Notes: a model not told the origin generated them from the letters alone. Positions 19,701 to 28,169 are shown, numbered from the stretch's first letter. The stretch: DNA of 64,000 bases from Glaciimonas immobilis (GCF_011947285.1 NZ_JAAOZT010000012.1:1-64000), one strand, 5' to 3'. Made by a program: numbers and translations.

Positions 19701-19929
19701 ATTCCAAATTATCCAAGCCCTTCATTTGCTGTTCGATCACCTGCGTGACAGAATCTTCCAGCGTCTGCGCCGAAGCACCGTTATAAGTTGCGCGGATATT
19801 TACTTTAGGCGGTGCGATGTCTGGATATTGTTCCAGCGACAGCGTATTAATTGCCAGCACCCCGGCAAGCATGATGACTATGGCCAGCACCCAGGCAAAG
19901 ATGGGACGATCAATAAAAAAATGTGCCAT
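16753..19929 (-). CDS. RND multidrug efflux permease (AcrB/MexB, HAE1 family)
   Basis: The inner-membrane proton-driven pump, 1058 residues, normal for HAE1 RND transporters. Visible features are the N-terminal FFIDRPIFAWVLAIVIMLAG, the porter domain with AQVQVQNKL-like and QQxGxxV-type segments, the TM4 proton-relay motif GLLVDDAIVVVENVER, the GGxxxRQF-type block GSTGVIYRQFSITI and the C-terminal RLRPILMTSLAFMFGVLPLA. Substrate range cannot be read from sequence. The adaptor gene lies 297 bp upstream and the channel gene overlaps by one base downstream. A divergent BaeSR-like system probably controls it. Confidence 0.95.
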   Translation of the reverse strand: MAHFFIDRPIFAWVLAIVIMLAGVLAINTLSLEQYPDIAPPKVNIRATYNGASAQTLEDSVTQVIEQQMKGLDNLEYMSATSSSAGASTISLSFKAGTDPDVAQMQVQNKLQQASSRLPQAVQNTGVTVTRSSTDILMIVSLVSDDPTVRGMDIGDYIRSTLEDQISRVEGVGDVTTYGTSYAMRIWLDPAKLQKYALMPSDVTSALRAQNTEVSAGQLGNLPAVPGQELNATITARSKLSTVEQFRQVIVKSASDGAVVTLADVARVELGGESYNITSQQNGKPSAAIAIQLASGANAVATSEAVLSKIKELEPYFPAALKLKSAISYDTTPFIKVSIREVIKTLLEAIVLVVLIMYLFLQSIRATFIPAVTVPVVLLGTFGILSLFGYSINTLTMFGLVLAIGLLVDDAIVVVENVERLMQEEHLSPREATRKSMTEITGALVGIAIVLSGVFIPMAFFSGSTGVIYRQFSITIISAMGLSVLVALTLTPALCATLLKPHTPTTDQERQRGFFGWFNRFFERNARRYQSGVAGFLSRGRRSLLLYILIVGVMAVCFLRLPTSFLPNEDQGVLMAQIKLPVGATDQQTAAVMRTVQQYFLKQPEVIESLLTINGAGSGGNSQNSARAFIKLQDWDKRTATSRSAAAIAERANIDLKKIREANIFVVSPAAVRGLGQSSGFNFVLKDVGGVGHDALIAARNQFISMAQTSNQITGVRTNGLDDTPQFRIDIDDSKANALNLNVDDINSTLSTAMGGTYVNDFLNNGRVKRVYVQGDAPFRMQPADLSHWYVRNAMGQMVPFSSFASSRWTHGPSLLERYNGVSSFEIIGQPAEGVSSGAAMQEVDNIMKKMPAGISIEWTGASYQERMSGAQAPLLYALSILFVFLCLAALYESWTVPFAVIMVVPLGVAGTVWFTGFLGLSNDVYFQVGLLTTVGLSAKNAILIVEFAKQLHEAGKSLLEATLEAVYLRLRPILMTSLAFMFGVLPLAIASGAGSASRRAIGTGVLGGMIAATIFGIFFVPLFYFLISKAAHQYAGWNQKRRTNQHETESIMQQEGI

Positions 19930-20226
19930 TAAAAATCCCTTGATTTACTTAAAGCGTGACATATAAAGCTGGTATACGAAATTGGTAAAAAATCGATTCC
20001 GCCAAAAAGGCTATAGCTGCTGAAGCGATGGTGAACGTTGCAGTTGCAGGTGAATCGGCAGTTGACGTACCCGTCATAGGCGTTGCCGGTTATTTCGGTT
20101 GATCGATAGCTAAAATGATGAATGCTCCGTGGATGCTGGCCGGGAGTGGGCCGACTAGCCTCCACGGCGCGCCAACCGCGTTGATTATCGAAGACATAAA
20201 ATCTATATCAACAAATATAAATCACG
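19930..20226. other. 297-bp spacer between adaptor and pump genes
   Basis: The spacer is unusually long for an RND operon. I see no convincing gene: a minus-strand open frame at 19929-20165 is Arg/Ser/His-rich and shows no family features. No terminator-like hairpin with a T-run is present, so read-through from adaptor to pump is plausible. Confidence 0.4.
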
Positions 20227-21456
20227 CTACCGACCAATACCACCACCAGATTGAGCAACCAATCCCGCTGCATCAGCCGACACATTAACCAAAATCTTAG
20301 TCATATCCACTCCCCGCGCAATATCTCCAACTTTCACATTCTGCAACCCGTCAACAATCACCCGATCCCCTACCTCCAAGCCGCCACCAATCAACCACTG
20401 ATTCCCCACCGCACCAGCAATAACCAGCGTCCGCTGTGCCACTTCATTTTCACCATTCAGAATCAATGCCGTCGCATTCCCCGTTACATCCCGTGTCACC
20501 GCACGCTGCGGAATCAAAATAGCGTTATCGTTAAAACCCTCCTCGATCGCCGCCCGAACAAAAATCCCCGGTAATAAAACGCCCTCAGGATTAGGCACCT
20601 CTGCTCGCAGAGTGACCATTCCCGTCCCGGTATTGACACTAATTCCGCTAAAGGTAAGACGTCCCGGCAACGAATAAGCGGTCCCATCTTCAAGCGTAAT
20701 ATTGACCACTGCCGTATCCTTCCCGCTTTTCTTGATATTCCCTGCCGCGAGTTCTTTACGCAAACGTAGCAATTCAGTACTGGACTGCGTAACATCAACA
20801 AAGATCGGATCAATCTTTTGCACGGTGGTTAACGCCGCCGACTGTTGCGCCACCACCAATGTACCGGGCGTCACGACCGAGGTTTCAATCCGACCGGAGA
20901 TCGGTGATTTTATTTTAGTAAAATCGAGATTAATACGCGCCGTTTTCACCGCAGCACGCGCCACTTCTACATTGGCTTTGTTCTCATTTAAGGCGTTTTG
21001 TACATCATCGTTGTCTTGCTGGCTTACAGCGTCAATTTTGAGTAATTCAACATATCGCTCAGCCTTAACCTGAGAGGCACGCAGCGTTGCCTCTACTCTG
21101 ACCAATGCGGCACGGGCACCATCCCAGGCTGCCTGATAAGTTGCTGGATCAATCTGGTACAAAATGTCGCCTTGTCGGACGTCAGCGCCCTCTTTAAACA
21201 AACGACTCTCAATAATGCCGGTAATCTGAGGACGGATATCGGCTGTCAGAAATGCCGTGGTGCGACCCTGCAAGGTAGTAGAAATAGGCAAACGCTGCGG
21301 CGCAACGGTCACAAAACCGACTTCCGCCATTTTCTTTGCAGGAGCGGAATCCTCGGTTTTAGAACAGGCACCAAGTACTGTCATTGCCAGCAGGAGAGGG
21401 ACCAGTTTGAAGCAGATAGACTTAAAAGGCATAGGTTGGAGATGGCGTGGGTTCAT
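20227..21456 (-). CDS. RND efflux periplasmic adaptor (AcrA/MexA family lipoprotein)
   Basis: The membrane-fusion adaptor linking pump and outer-membrane channel. A lipobox (MTVLGACSK) marks it as a lipoprotein. The biotinyl-lipoyl fold (RPQITGIIESRLFKEGADVRQGDILYQIDPATYQ), an alpha-hairpin region, the second lipoyl half (INLDFTKIKSPISGRIE) and the beta-barrel (GILLP-type VLLPGIFVRAAIEE) follow in order. Three in-frame ATGs are possible (21507, 21456, 21432), none with a good ribosome site; 21456 keeps the signal peptide at a usual length. First gene of the efflux operon. Confidence 0.92.
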   Translation of the reverse strand: MNPRHLQPMPFKSICFKLVPLLLAMTVLGACSKTEDSAPAKKMAEVGFVTVAPQRLPISTTLQGRTTAFLTADIRPQITGIIESRLFKEGADVRQGDILYQIDPATYQAAWDGARAALVRVEATLRASQVKAERYVELLKIDAVSQQDNDDVQNALNENKANVEVARAAVKTARINLDFTKIKSPISGRIETSVVTPGTLVVAQQSAALTTVQKIDPIFVDVTQSSTELLRLRKELAAGNIKKSGKDTAVVNITLEDGTAYSLPGRLTFSGISVNTGTGMVTLRAEVPNPEGVLLPGIFVRAAIEEGFNDNAILIPQRAVTRDVTGNATALILNGENEVAQRTLVIAGAVGNQWLIGGGLEVGDRVIVDGLQNVKVGDIARGVDMTKILVNVSADAAGLVAQSGGGIGR

Positions 21457-21815
21457 ATTGGCTTTAGATTCGCTGCTACAACGGTGACCCGGCTGCACCT
21501 TTATCATCGCGATGATCTACAGACTAAAAATCCAGTATGAAAGAAGATTGTGGAGGAATAGTGAAGATCGACATTATTTGAAAAATATATCAATAGCCAC
21601 ACAAACTTTCAGTTCCTTGATACTCTGCAGCATGAACGGCTATGGCCTCATTGAAGATTTTTTGTAAAACAGGTAAATACTCTAGGAACTCTGTCGTTCG
21701 GCGAAGGCGGCGTTTCAATAATATCAACGCTTAGTGCCTACTCAAACCAGATCCCCATCGCACAAAAAATAGTCGTTTTCAATTGATTGTTGGAGAGCGT
21801 CTATCAGGAAAACAC

Positions 21816-23252
21816 ATGCATGACTTTATTTTAAAAATGAGTTTCAGACTAAAAATTTTTTCCGCCCTGCTAGCAATGGCGGTAGTAGTCGCCATTGCCA
21901 TGGGCGCTGCATTGCGCTTTAGTTTTACCCATGATTTTCTGGGCTATCTGAATCAACAGGCACTTCAGCGCATGGAAGATCTCACGCCGAGTCTGGAGCA
22001 GGCCTATCACGACAACGGCAATTGGAACTTCATCAAAAATAATCCGAAGCAATGGCACGCAGTCATGCGGCAAATACTGATCGACGACGGGACGCCATCC
22101 GACGGTACGCCGCCCGGTTCGGTGAAAAGAAGTCCGCCAATCTCGGATCTTACCGGTGCGCATTTACGTATTAGTCTGCTTGACGCGGATCGCCACTATG
22201 TAGTCGGTTATCAGAATGCAAGTTCGGATGCGATCCTGCGTCCGCTGATGGGACATAATAAAATTATCGGCTGGATGGCACTAACACCATTTGAAAGCGT
22301 GATTACCGCGGTCGATTTACGCTTTCAGCAAACGCAGAAGGCGGCACAACTGATCATCGGCCTGCTGTCGATTCTGGGTGCTGGTTTTGTGGCCGCACGA
22401 ATTTCCAGCGTGTTATTGTCACCCTTGACGCGCTTGGCCCGCGCCACCCACCAATTAGCGGGCGGCGACTATACCACGCGGGTTGGATTAACCTCACATG
22501 ATGAAATCGGCAGACTGGCGCAAGATTTCAATCAATTGGCGCATACGCTGGAACGCAATGAACGTATGCGACGCGATTTCATGGCTGACGTTTCGCATGA
22601 GTTACGCACGCCGCTTGGTATATTAAATGGGCAATTAGAAGCAATTGAAGATGGTCTGCTTAAACCGGATGGAGATGCATTACAGTCGTTGCAAGCAGAA
22701 GTGCATAAAATGAGTAAGCTGGTCGATGATCTGTATGACCTGTCTCTGGCGGATGTCGGCGCGCTGACTTACCGCAAGGTCGATGTCGATTTGCAAAAAA
22801 TAATGCAAACATGCCTGAACAACTATGAAGATATCTACGCAAAAAATGTGCTGAAGCTTGTAGTTGACAGGCCGGATTACGCAATGAGTGTGTATGCTGA
22901 CGCGGGACGACTGGAGCAGTTATTTAATAATATTTTTGAAAATACGCTGCGGTACACCAGTTCAAACGGTCGCTTGCAAGTAACGCTGGCACGTCAGCAA
23001 GAGAGCTGGCTGCTACAATTCGATGACAGTGCTCCGGGGGTTGATGAAGCTGCGATGCCACGCTTATTTGAACGGTTCTTTCGGGCGGAAGCATCGCGCA
23101 ACCGCGCCACCGGTGGCGCTGGATTGGGCCTGGCTATCTGCGAACGCATCGTTGAAGCACATCACGGCAGTATCAGCGCATCGGCATCACCGCTGGGCGG
23201 CTTGCGTCTGACCATTTCACTACCAAAAATCGTCACCAGAGATTATTCCTGA
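21816..23252 (+). CDS. BaeS-like sensor histidine kinase
   Basis: A membrane sensor kinase of 478 residues. Two membrane segments (about residues 8-30 and about 175-195) flank a periplasmic domain of roughly 140 residues. HAMP follows (LLSPLTRLARATHQLAGGDYTTRV), then the HisKA phospho-acceptor (MADVSHELRTPLGIL) and the ATPase domain with N box NNIFENTLRYT, G1 DDSAPGVDEAAM and G2 GGAGLGLAI. Start ATG 21816 has AGGA 8 nt upstream; an upstream in-frame TTG is rejected. It is 6 bp from its response regulator and divergent from the RND operon, matching the BaeSR-efflux arrangement. Confidence 0.93.
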   Translation: MHDFILKMSFRLKIFSALLAMAVVVAIAMGAALRFSFTHDFLGYLNQQALQRMEDLTPSLEQAYHDNGNWNFIKNNPKQWHAVMRQILIDDGTPSDGTPPGSVKRSPPISDLTGAHLRISLLDADRHYVVGYQNASSDAILRPLMGHNKIIGWMALTPFESVITAVDLRFQQTQKAAQLIIGLLSILGAGFVAARISSVLLSPLTRLARATHQLAGGDYTTRVGLTSHDEIGRLAQDFNQLAHTLERNERMRRDFMADVSHELRTPLGILNGQLEAIEDGLLKPDGDALQSLQAEVHKMSKLVDDLYDLSLADVGALTYRKVDVDLQKIMQTCLNNYEDIYAKNVLKLVVDRPDYAMSVYADAGRLEQLFNNIFENTLRYTSSNGRLQVTLARQQESWLLQFDDSAPGVDEAAMPRLFERFFRAEASRNRATGGAGLGLAICERIVEAHHGSISASASPLGGLRLTISLPKIVTRDYS

Positions 23253-23258
23253 GTTGCC

Positions 23259-24014
23259 ATGACCAGCACACACTTTGAATATATGCCACCCGCCAATGCA
23301 GACATTTTGGTGGTTGAGGATGAGCCGAAGATGGCGGAATTGTTGCAAACCTATTTGACCGCAGCAGGTTATGGCTCGCGCTGGATTAGCGATGGGCGGG
23401 AAGCATTACCTGAAGTCAGAAAAAAATTGCCTGACCTGATTTTACTGGACATTATGTTACCTGGCTGCGACGGCTGGGAAATTTGTCAGTCGTTGCGACG
23501 TTTTTCAGCCGTCCCGATTTTGATGCTTAGTGCGCGCGTAGAACAAGAGGATCGCCTGAGAGGTCTGGAATTAGGTGCCGACGATTATATTTGCAAAACA
23601 CCGTTTAGCCCCCGCGAAATCGTTGCCAGAGTCAAGGCGATGTTACGTCGCAGTCAAAGCGATAGCTTTAGCGCCGATCCTAACTTCAGCATCGATGGCA
23701 ATTCCGGTCAAAAAACACAAGGGATCGTAATAGATGAAGATCGCCACCAAGCCAGCGTCAATGGCATCGTCCTCAACCTGACACCATTGGAATTCAGGCT
23801 GATCGCCATATTTAACGCCGCACCGGGGCGTGTGTTTTCACGCGACCAATTGCTCAATCATCTGCATGACGAATACCGCTCAGTCACCGACCGAGCCATC
23901 GACAGCCATATCAAAAATCTACGGCGGAAGTTTGAACCCTTCTTTCCGGATAAAAGCATCATTCATGCAATTTACGGAACTGGATATAAATTTGTAGTGC
24001 TTGATTCGGATTAA
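23259..24014 (+). CDS. BaeR-like OmpR-family response regulator
   Basis: A 251-residue DNA-binding response regulator. The receiver domain (about residues 14-130) has the acidic pair VVEDEPK, the phospho-acceptor Asp in DLILLDIMLPG and the switch region MLSARVEQEDR. The C-terminal winged helix has TPLEFRLIAIFNAAPGRVFSRDQLLNHLHDEYRSVTDR in BaeR style, ending HAIYGTGYKF. Oddly, the conserved Lys is followed by Thr then Pro (ADDYICKTPFSP), one residue more than the usual KPF or KPY. It pairs with the upstream kinase and probably activates the divergent efflux operon. Confidence 0.92.
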   Translation: MTSTHFEYMPPANADILVVEDEPKMAELLQTYLTAAGYGSRWISDGREALPEVRKKLPDLILLDIMLPGCDGWEICQSLRRFSAVPILMLSARVEQEDRLRGLELGADDYICKTPFSPREIVARVKAMLRRSQSDSFSADPNFSIDGNSGQKTQGIVIDEDRHQASVNGIVLNLTPLEFRLIAIFNAAPGRVFSRDQLLNHLHDEYRSVTDRAIDSHIKNLRRKFEPFFPDKSIIHAIYGTGYKFVVLDSD

Positions 24015-24141
24015 ACGACAATTTACGAATATCGAAAAAAGGAGAAAATCAGTCTTTAAAGCGCCGGTGTGATAAAGATTTACCTCTCCATCAGATCGGG
24101 CAACCCCACCTTTGGGCAAGGCTTTAATGCAGGCTTGGTGT

Positions 24142-24204
24142 CGGCTTAGTGCGGCTTAGTGCGGCTTAGTGTCAGCTCAATCTCAGCTCAATCTCAGCTC
24201 AATG
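24142..24204. repeat. Two adjacent simple tandem arrays
   Basis: Three perfect copies of the 10-mer CGGCTTAGTG (24142-24171) are followed without a gap by three copies of the 11-mer TCAGCTCAATC/G (24172-24204). The two arrays share a GCT-x-A core. The region lies between the convergent response regulator and proQ genes and does not code. Confidence 0.85.
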
Positions 24205-24232
24205 TCAGTTCACGGAGGAACTAAGGCATTTT

Positions 24233-24285
24233 ATGGGTGCCGCTCAAACGTTTGTCTACCTGTAAACGTTTGATGTGCCACCCAT
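24233..24285. other. Compound inverted repeat downstream of proQ
   Basis: An outer stem ATGGGTG (24233-24239) / CACCCAT (24279-24285) encloses an inner pair AAACGTTT (24246-24253) / AAACGTTT (24264-24271). The inner 8-mers are also self-palindromic, so alternative cruciforms are possible. No T-run follows on either strand, so it is not a classical intrinsic terminator. It could be a 3'-end stabiliser or a palindromic binding site. Confidence 0.5.
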
Positions 24286-24315
24286 GTCATCCACCAACCA
24301 GGCAAATCAAAGCAA

Positions 24316-24813
24316 TCAGCCCTTACGTGAAAACTTGGCCGTAAGCTGATTGAGCTTCTCGGCACGTTGAAGCGCCTCGATTTCCGCTACGCGTGCCGCT
24401 TCCTCTGCGATACGCTGCGCCTTACGATGATCAGCATTTTTCTTAAAGCGTTCACGCAAGATTTCGGAAGCGTGGGTGCGATGGACGTCCGTTACCGCAT
24501 CCGAGATATTGCCATCCAGATCAAATCTGACTGTCGCTTTTTCCATCCCTTTAAGATAGCGCAACGAATTAACGTGCATTCCCAAGGCCATTCGCATAAC
24601 TTTGCGGTTCAGTTCAGGACAGCGTGCGATGAGTTGTTTGTCGATACCAATCGCCAATGGCATGAATTCGCGAAAAGCGGCAAATTTTTCCTGCAAATCC
24701 TTTAGCAAAATGCGCGCATTTTGAGCAGGAGCAAGCGTGGCAGGAATAGTTGTATCGGGGGTAGTACTAGGAACAAGACTTGGCATATTACTTGGCATAT
24801 TCATTGACAGCAA
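24316..24813 (-). CDS. proQ: ProQ/FinO-domain RNA chaperone
   Basis: The 165-residue protein has a ProQ/FinO domain, residues about 25-125: LLKDLQEKFAAFREFMPLAIG, the cysteine-proline segment IARCPELNRKVMRMALGMHVNSLRYLKGM and the AVTDVHRTHASEILRERF end. A basic, Lys/Arg/Glu-rich helical tail follows, ending KFSRKG. Such proteins bind structured small RNAs and mRNA 3' ends and stabilise or match them. It is shorter than E. coli ProQ and lacks the C-terminal Tudor-like domain, which is usual for betaproteobacterial members. The next upstream gene, an exonuclease, is on the same strand, 59 bp away. Confidence 0.88.
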   Translation of the reverse strand: MLSMNMPSNMPSLVPSTTPDTTIPATLAPAQNARILLKDLQEKFAAFREFMPLAIGIDKQLIARCPELNRKVMRMALGMHVNSLRYLKGMEKATVRFDLDGNISDAVTDVHRTHASEILRERFKKNADHRKAQRIAEEAARVAEIEALQRAEKLNQLTAKFSRKG

Positions 24814-24872
24814 AAAGACATTTATATTTACAAGCGGAGAAGCATATCACGAGAAGCGTTTTGATCCCGAAT

Positions 24873-25538
24873 TCAGACACTTTTCTGCCAAAGACGGTAT
24901 ATCCGTAAAGCAACCTGTGCATCATCCGCAGCGTAAAGAATCTGGCGTTCGGTCAGCGGAAATTGCGCCCAGTTACTGGTAGAGGTTTTCTTGGATTTTC
25001 TTAAGCGCTGACCAAAAAACCGCGCGACTGCCGACTTGGCACCGACATCGTTACGGCTATCTTGCCGCAAAGCCCGCGATAAATCTACTACCTGGACTAA
25101 ATCGATCCCTAATTTCTTGGCCAAACGCTTAAGGTCATCACTGAGACCGAAACCAACCTTCAAAATCCGCGGTGACTCAAGCACCGTCCTCAAGACCGCA
25201 AGCGACGCCAGTTGTCCGACGAACCGGCCTACCGGAAACAGGAATACGACATCATCCGCAGCCAGCTGAATCAAATGCGGCCCATCCGATAGCTCACCCT
25301 TATTAAAGGTCGGCTTGGATTCGGTATCGAACCCGATGACATCGGTCGCCATCAACACCGCCAGCGCCTGTTGCGCTTCAGCGGCAAACCGGACAACGCG
25401 CACTGACGCTGCAGTAATTCCTTCGTAGGGGGGCAATACTTCTTCAATCACCTCGGATACGGGGGCGGTCGTCATGCAACCATCATTTGCGCGTAATTTG
25501 CCATATGGTAAGGGTTCCGATAAATCGTTGATTGTCAT
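24873..25538 (-). CDS. DEDDy 3'-5' exonuclease domain protein
   Basis: The 221-residue protein consists mostly of a single DnaQ/RNase D-like exonuclease fold. The catalytic signature residues are visible: IGFDTESKP (first Asp and Glu), the middle Asp in VGFGLSDDLKRL, and YAADDAQ with the Tyr four residues before the last Asp, hence the DEDDy subtype. It lacks the HRDC domains of RNase D and resembles the stand-alone WRN-exonuclease-like family. Substrate could be RNA or DNA. It is close upstream of proQ on the same strand, so the two may be co-transcribed; two possible starts (25538 or an ATG about 20 codons later). Confidence 0.87.
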   Translation of the reverse strand: MTINDLSEPLPYGKLRANDGCMTTAPVSEVIEEVLPPYEGITAASVRVVRFAAEAQQALAVLMATDVIGFDTESKPTFNKGELSDGPHLIQLAADDVVFLFPVGRFVGQLASLAVLRTVLESPRILKVGFGLSDDLKRLAKKLGIDLVQVVDLSRALRQDSRNDVGAKSAVARFFGQRLRKSKKTSTSNWAQFPLTERQILYAADDAQVALRIYRLWQKSV

Positions 25539-26544
25539 TAATTCCTATTATACGGGCGGCTTGCCACAATTTTTTTATAACGATTTGGTGGCTATATCTG
25601 TGAATGTAAAATGAAGATAAGAAACGTTCCCACAAAGTCGTTTTCAAGAGGACGGCCCCCGGGTAATTGACAAGAATAATGTCGCGTCAAGACATGCTGC
25701 GTTCTTAATTGCTTCTGGCTGATTTTGTTCGGGATTTAGCCAAAAAACCTCGTTCTTTATGTCCACTCCCGCGTAGCACCTGACCAACGTTCCGGGTGTC
25801 GCTTCTTGCAGCTTCATAGCTTGCTCACAGTGCTTGGACTCGCTGCATCCCGGCCATTATAGCGCTGTGCCGGTCTAACGAATTTCACCTCGCTGTCCTC
25901 ATGTAAAACGACACGGGTTAATGCACAATATTTATCGGTCTTACCGCTTTATTTAAAAAATGTTTATATATACCAATTACTTATTTTTGATTAAATAATT
26001 TGCGCCATATCATATGAGCAACCAGCAGGTGATTAAAGATATCGTCTCTTCTTCCCAATATTTTGGTTCTTAGGGTCGATAATACAGCGCGTGTTCATTA
26101 TGAATTGAAATTGCCTGTTCAACACAATAATCGCGAGACTGGAATGGTGTAGCCAATGTCTTGCATAAATGCTGTCCAATTGCCGTTTCATTATAGATGC
26201 TGAAGCTAATCCATCGATTCGATAAGACGTATTGGAAAAAGACCGCCTGTCCCAATACCTGGCAAAACAGGCCAAAGAAACTTGCGCCTGTTGCAAGCCC
26301 AATCAAAATGCTATCGGCGGAAGTCCCACCATCATAACGCGGCAAGACCAGAATAATTACGACAGCAAGAAACTCGCGGTTTAGTTGTTTAGCCCTCTCA
26401 GCAGTTCATAATTTCAATGGTACCCACCATATCTGTTGAATCTTGCAGGGCCGACTTTAAAATTTACAGGGCATACTGCAGTAACCCGATGATATCCATT
26501 CTATCAGACTCTATTTCATCTATTTCATAGAAAGTAATTCTGTC
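25539..26544. other. 1-kb region with decayed coding remnants
   Basis: No intact gene is recognisable. On the minus strand an open stretch at 26070-26405 encodes two hydrophobic segments behind a charged helix (ERAKQLNREFLAVVIILVLP, then ILIGLATGASFFGLF), like the tail of a membrane protein, but it lacks a proper start. Another minus-strand frame at 25644-25817 encodes 57 residues from an ATG, preceded by a Cys/His-containing stretch, with no known family. Both are best read as remnants. The stretch is the left border of an accessory region. Confidence 0.35.
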
Positions 26545-27636
26545 ATGAAACTTGTCCTGGTAAGTCCTTTTAATCCATACGACATTAAAATTTTTTCTGG
26601 AACACTCTATTTTATGACTAGAGCTTTAAGGGAGAGATTTGATATCGTAGCTGAGTATATGGAAATTGAAGGAGACGAAATGTTAAATAAGTATTTATCA
26701 AAAGATAATATTAAGGCAGATTACATTATATTCATGGTGTGTTTTAAACCAATAAAATCATATAATTATAATATTCCTGCAGTATATTGGCATGATAGCA
26801 CCTGGCACACCTATTTACATGGATATGAAAATAGAGACAATTTTTCAAATTTTAAATTAAAAAATCGAGAGCTCTATCTATATGACAAGATGGCTGCCGC
26901 CAAATTTGATTTATTGGTGTACTCATCAAATTATGTTGCAGAGGCATGCGTCAGAGATTATAAAGTTAATAGCGAAAAAGTTAAGGTGATACCATTTGGT
27001 GCGAACATTTTCGCTCCCCCTCCCATCAATGCCTTAATAAAATTTCTTTCCGAAAGAATGAATAGCGACACCTTAAATTTGCTGTTTTTAGGCTGTGATT
27101 GGGAAAGAAAGGGATTGGGTAGTGCAGTGCAGCTAGCTGCTAATTTAAACTCTATGGGTATCAAAACAATTCTCAACGTTGTTGGTTGTGAGCTTACTCA
27201 CGAGACCTATAACTTTCCCTATGTAATTAAATGGGGTTTTCTTAATAAGGCAGATAGTGATCAACTTGGTGTTTTATTAAAAATATTTCAGAAATCCCAT
27301 TTCATCGTTCATCCTGCTCTTTCTGAACCATTTGGTATAGCGTTATGTGAAGCTAATGCTTACGGAATACCGATTATAGGAACGGACGTAGAGGGTTTAA
27401 AAACGATCGTAAAACACGGGAAGAATGGGTACTTGTTTAGTAGGGAGAGCTTCGTAGAGGATGCATCAAGTCTTGTAAAGGGTATTTTCCTTGACATGGC
27501 CAAAAATTATATTCCGCTTTTTGACAATTCATTACTTGAGTACAACTCTAGACTCAATTGGGCATCGAGTACAAAAAAACTTGAGGAGGAATTAATGAAA
27601 ATGACGATGGAACGCACGTTTCCCGCGCTGTCTTAA
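26545..27636 (+). CDS. GT4-type glycosyltransferase, AT-rich orphan
   Basis: The 363-residue protein has a GT-B glycosyltransferase fold of family 4. The C-terminal domain shows FLGCDWERKGLGSAVQLA (donor-binding start), ILNVVGCE, HFIVHPALSEPFGIALCEANAYGIPIIGTDVEG (the EPFGxxxxEA catalytic motif) and KHGKNGYLF. No signal or membrane segment is seen; it would act in the cytosol on a polysaccharide or lipid acceptor. The gene is strikingly AT-rich with Ile/Asn/Lys/Tyr-rich coding, unlike its neighbours, and no other polysaccharide gene is nearby, so it looks horizontally acquired. It ends just before a recombinase fragment. Confidence 0.85.
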   Translation: MKLVLVSPFNPYDIKIFSGTLYFMTRALRERFDIVAEYMEIEGDEMLNKYLSKDNIKADYIIFMVCFKPIKSYNYNIPAVYWHDSTWHTYLHGYENRDNFSNFKLKNRELYLYDKMAAAKFDLLVYSSNYVAEACVRDYKVNSEKVKVIPFGANIFAPPPINALIKFLSERMNSDTLNLLFLGCDWERKGLGSAVQLAANLNSMGIKTILNVVGCELTHETYNFPYVIKWGFLNKADSDQLGVLLKIFQKSHFIVHPALSEPFGIALCEANAYGIPIIGTDVEGLKTIVKHGKNGYLFSRESFVEDASSLVKGIFLDMAKNYIPLFDNSLLEYNSRLNWASSTKKLEEELMKMTMERTFPALS

Positions 27637-27796
27637 ACGCGCAGCCTGAGATACCAAGCCATAATTCCTGCGCAAAACAGCCGCTTATTCGTAAAAGTAC
27701 CCCAGTAATTTGGATATCTGGCTATTCTGGTCGGCGCTCTGCCGCGTTGCACTTTGCGACGCAACGCACGGCCTTGCAGTGCATCCGCCAAGTTCG

Positions 27797-28130
27797 TCAT
27801 GGCCCGCCAAGATCTGGTGCCGTCGCAAATTTTCTGATGATATGCCACAAGCATGCTTTGATACAGTAGATTCCGCCTTTATCCAGATTGGCGATAAGTG
27901 GCAGTTTAGGACTCCCCAGCGCAGAAAGCACGGATAACCTGCGCTGCACCAGATATTGGTCAAGCGCTGTACGCGCCATAGGCGGTAAGGGCATCCTTGG
28001 CTGCCTTACTTCCTTTTCCGACTAAGTACAACCAGTGATCGTCGTGTTCGTCTGTCTGAATGTTACCCAATGTTTTTTACAGGCCCATTCTGAGGCGGAC
28101 CATGATCGGCCTTATGTTCCACTTCGTATA
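27797..28130 (-). pseudogene. Tyrosine recombinase (integrase) fragment, frameshifted
   Basis: Minus-strand frames contain part of a phage-type integrase: EHDDHWLYLVGKGSKAAK in one frame continues after a single-base shift as MPLPPMARTALDQYLVQRR and then PLIANLDKGGI and LWHIIRKF. This matches the mid-catalytic segment of a tyrosine recombinase family. The 5' part and the catalytic C terminus with the R-H-x-x-R and Tyr motifs are not found. It is a dead remnant, consistent with an old integration beside the AT-rich glycosyltransferase. Confidence 0.7.
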
Positions 28131-28169
28131 AGGCCGAACTCCTGCCAACCTTCAAGTATCCATTTAAAT

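Noticed and set aside
19929-20165. 78-codon frame between adaptor and pump genes
   Set aside because: Composition (Arg, Ser, His, Cys) is non-protein-like and there is no homology to accessory efflux proteins.
27637-28130. Functional integrase with attachment site
   Set aside because: The reading frame is broken and catalytic C-terminal motifs are missing; no matching direct repeats were seen at the borders.
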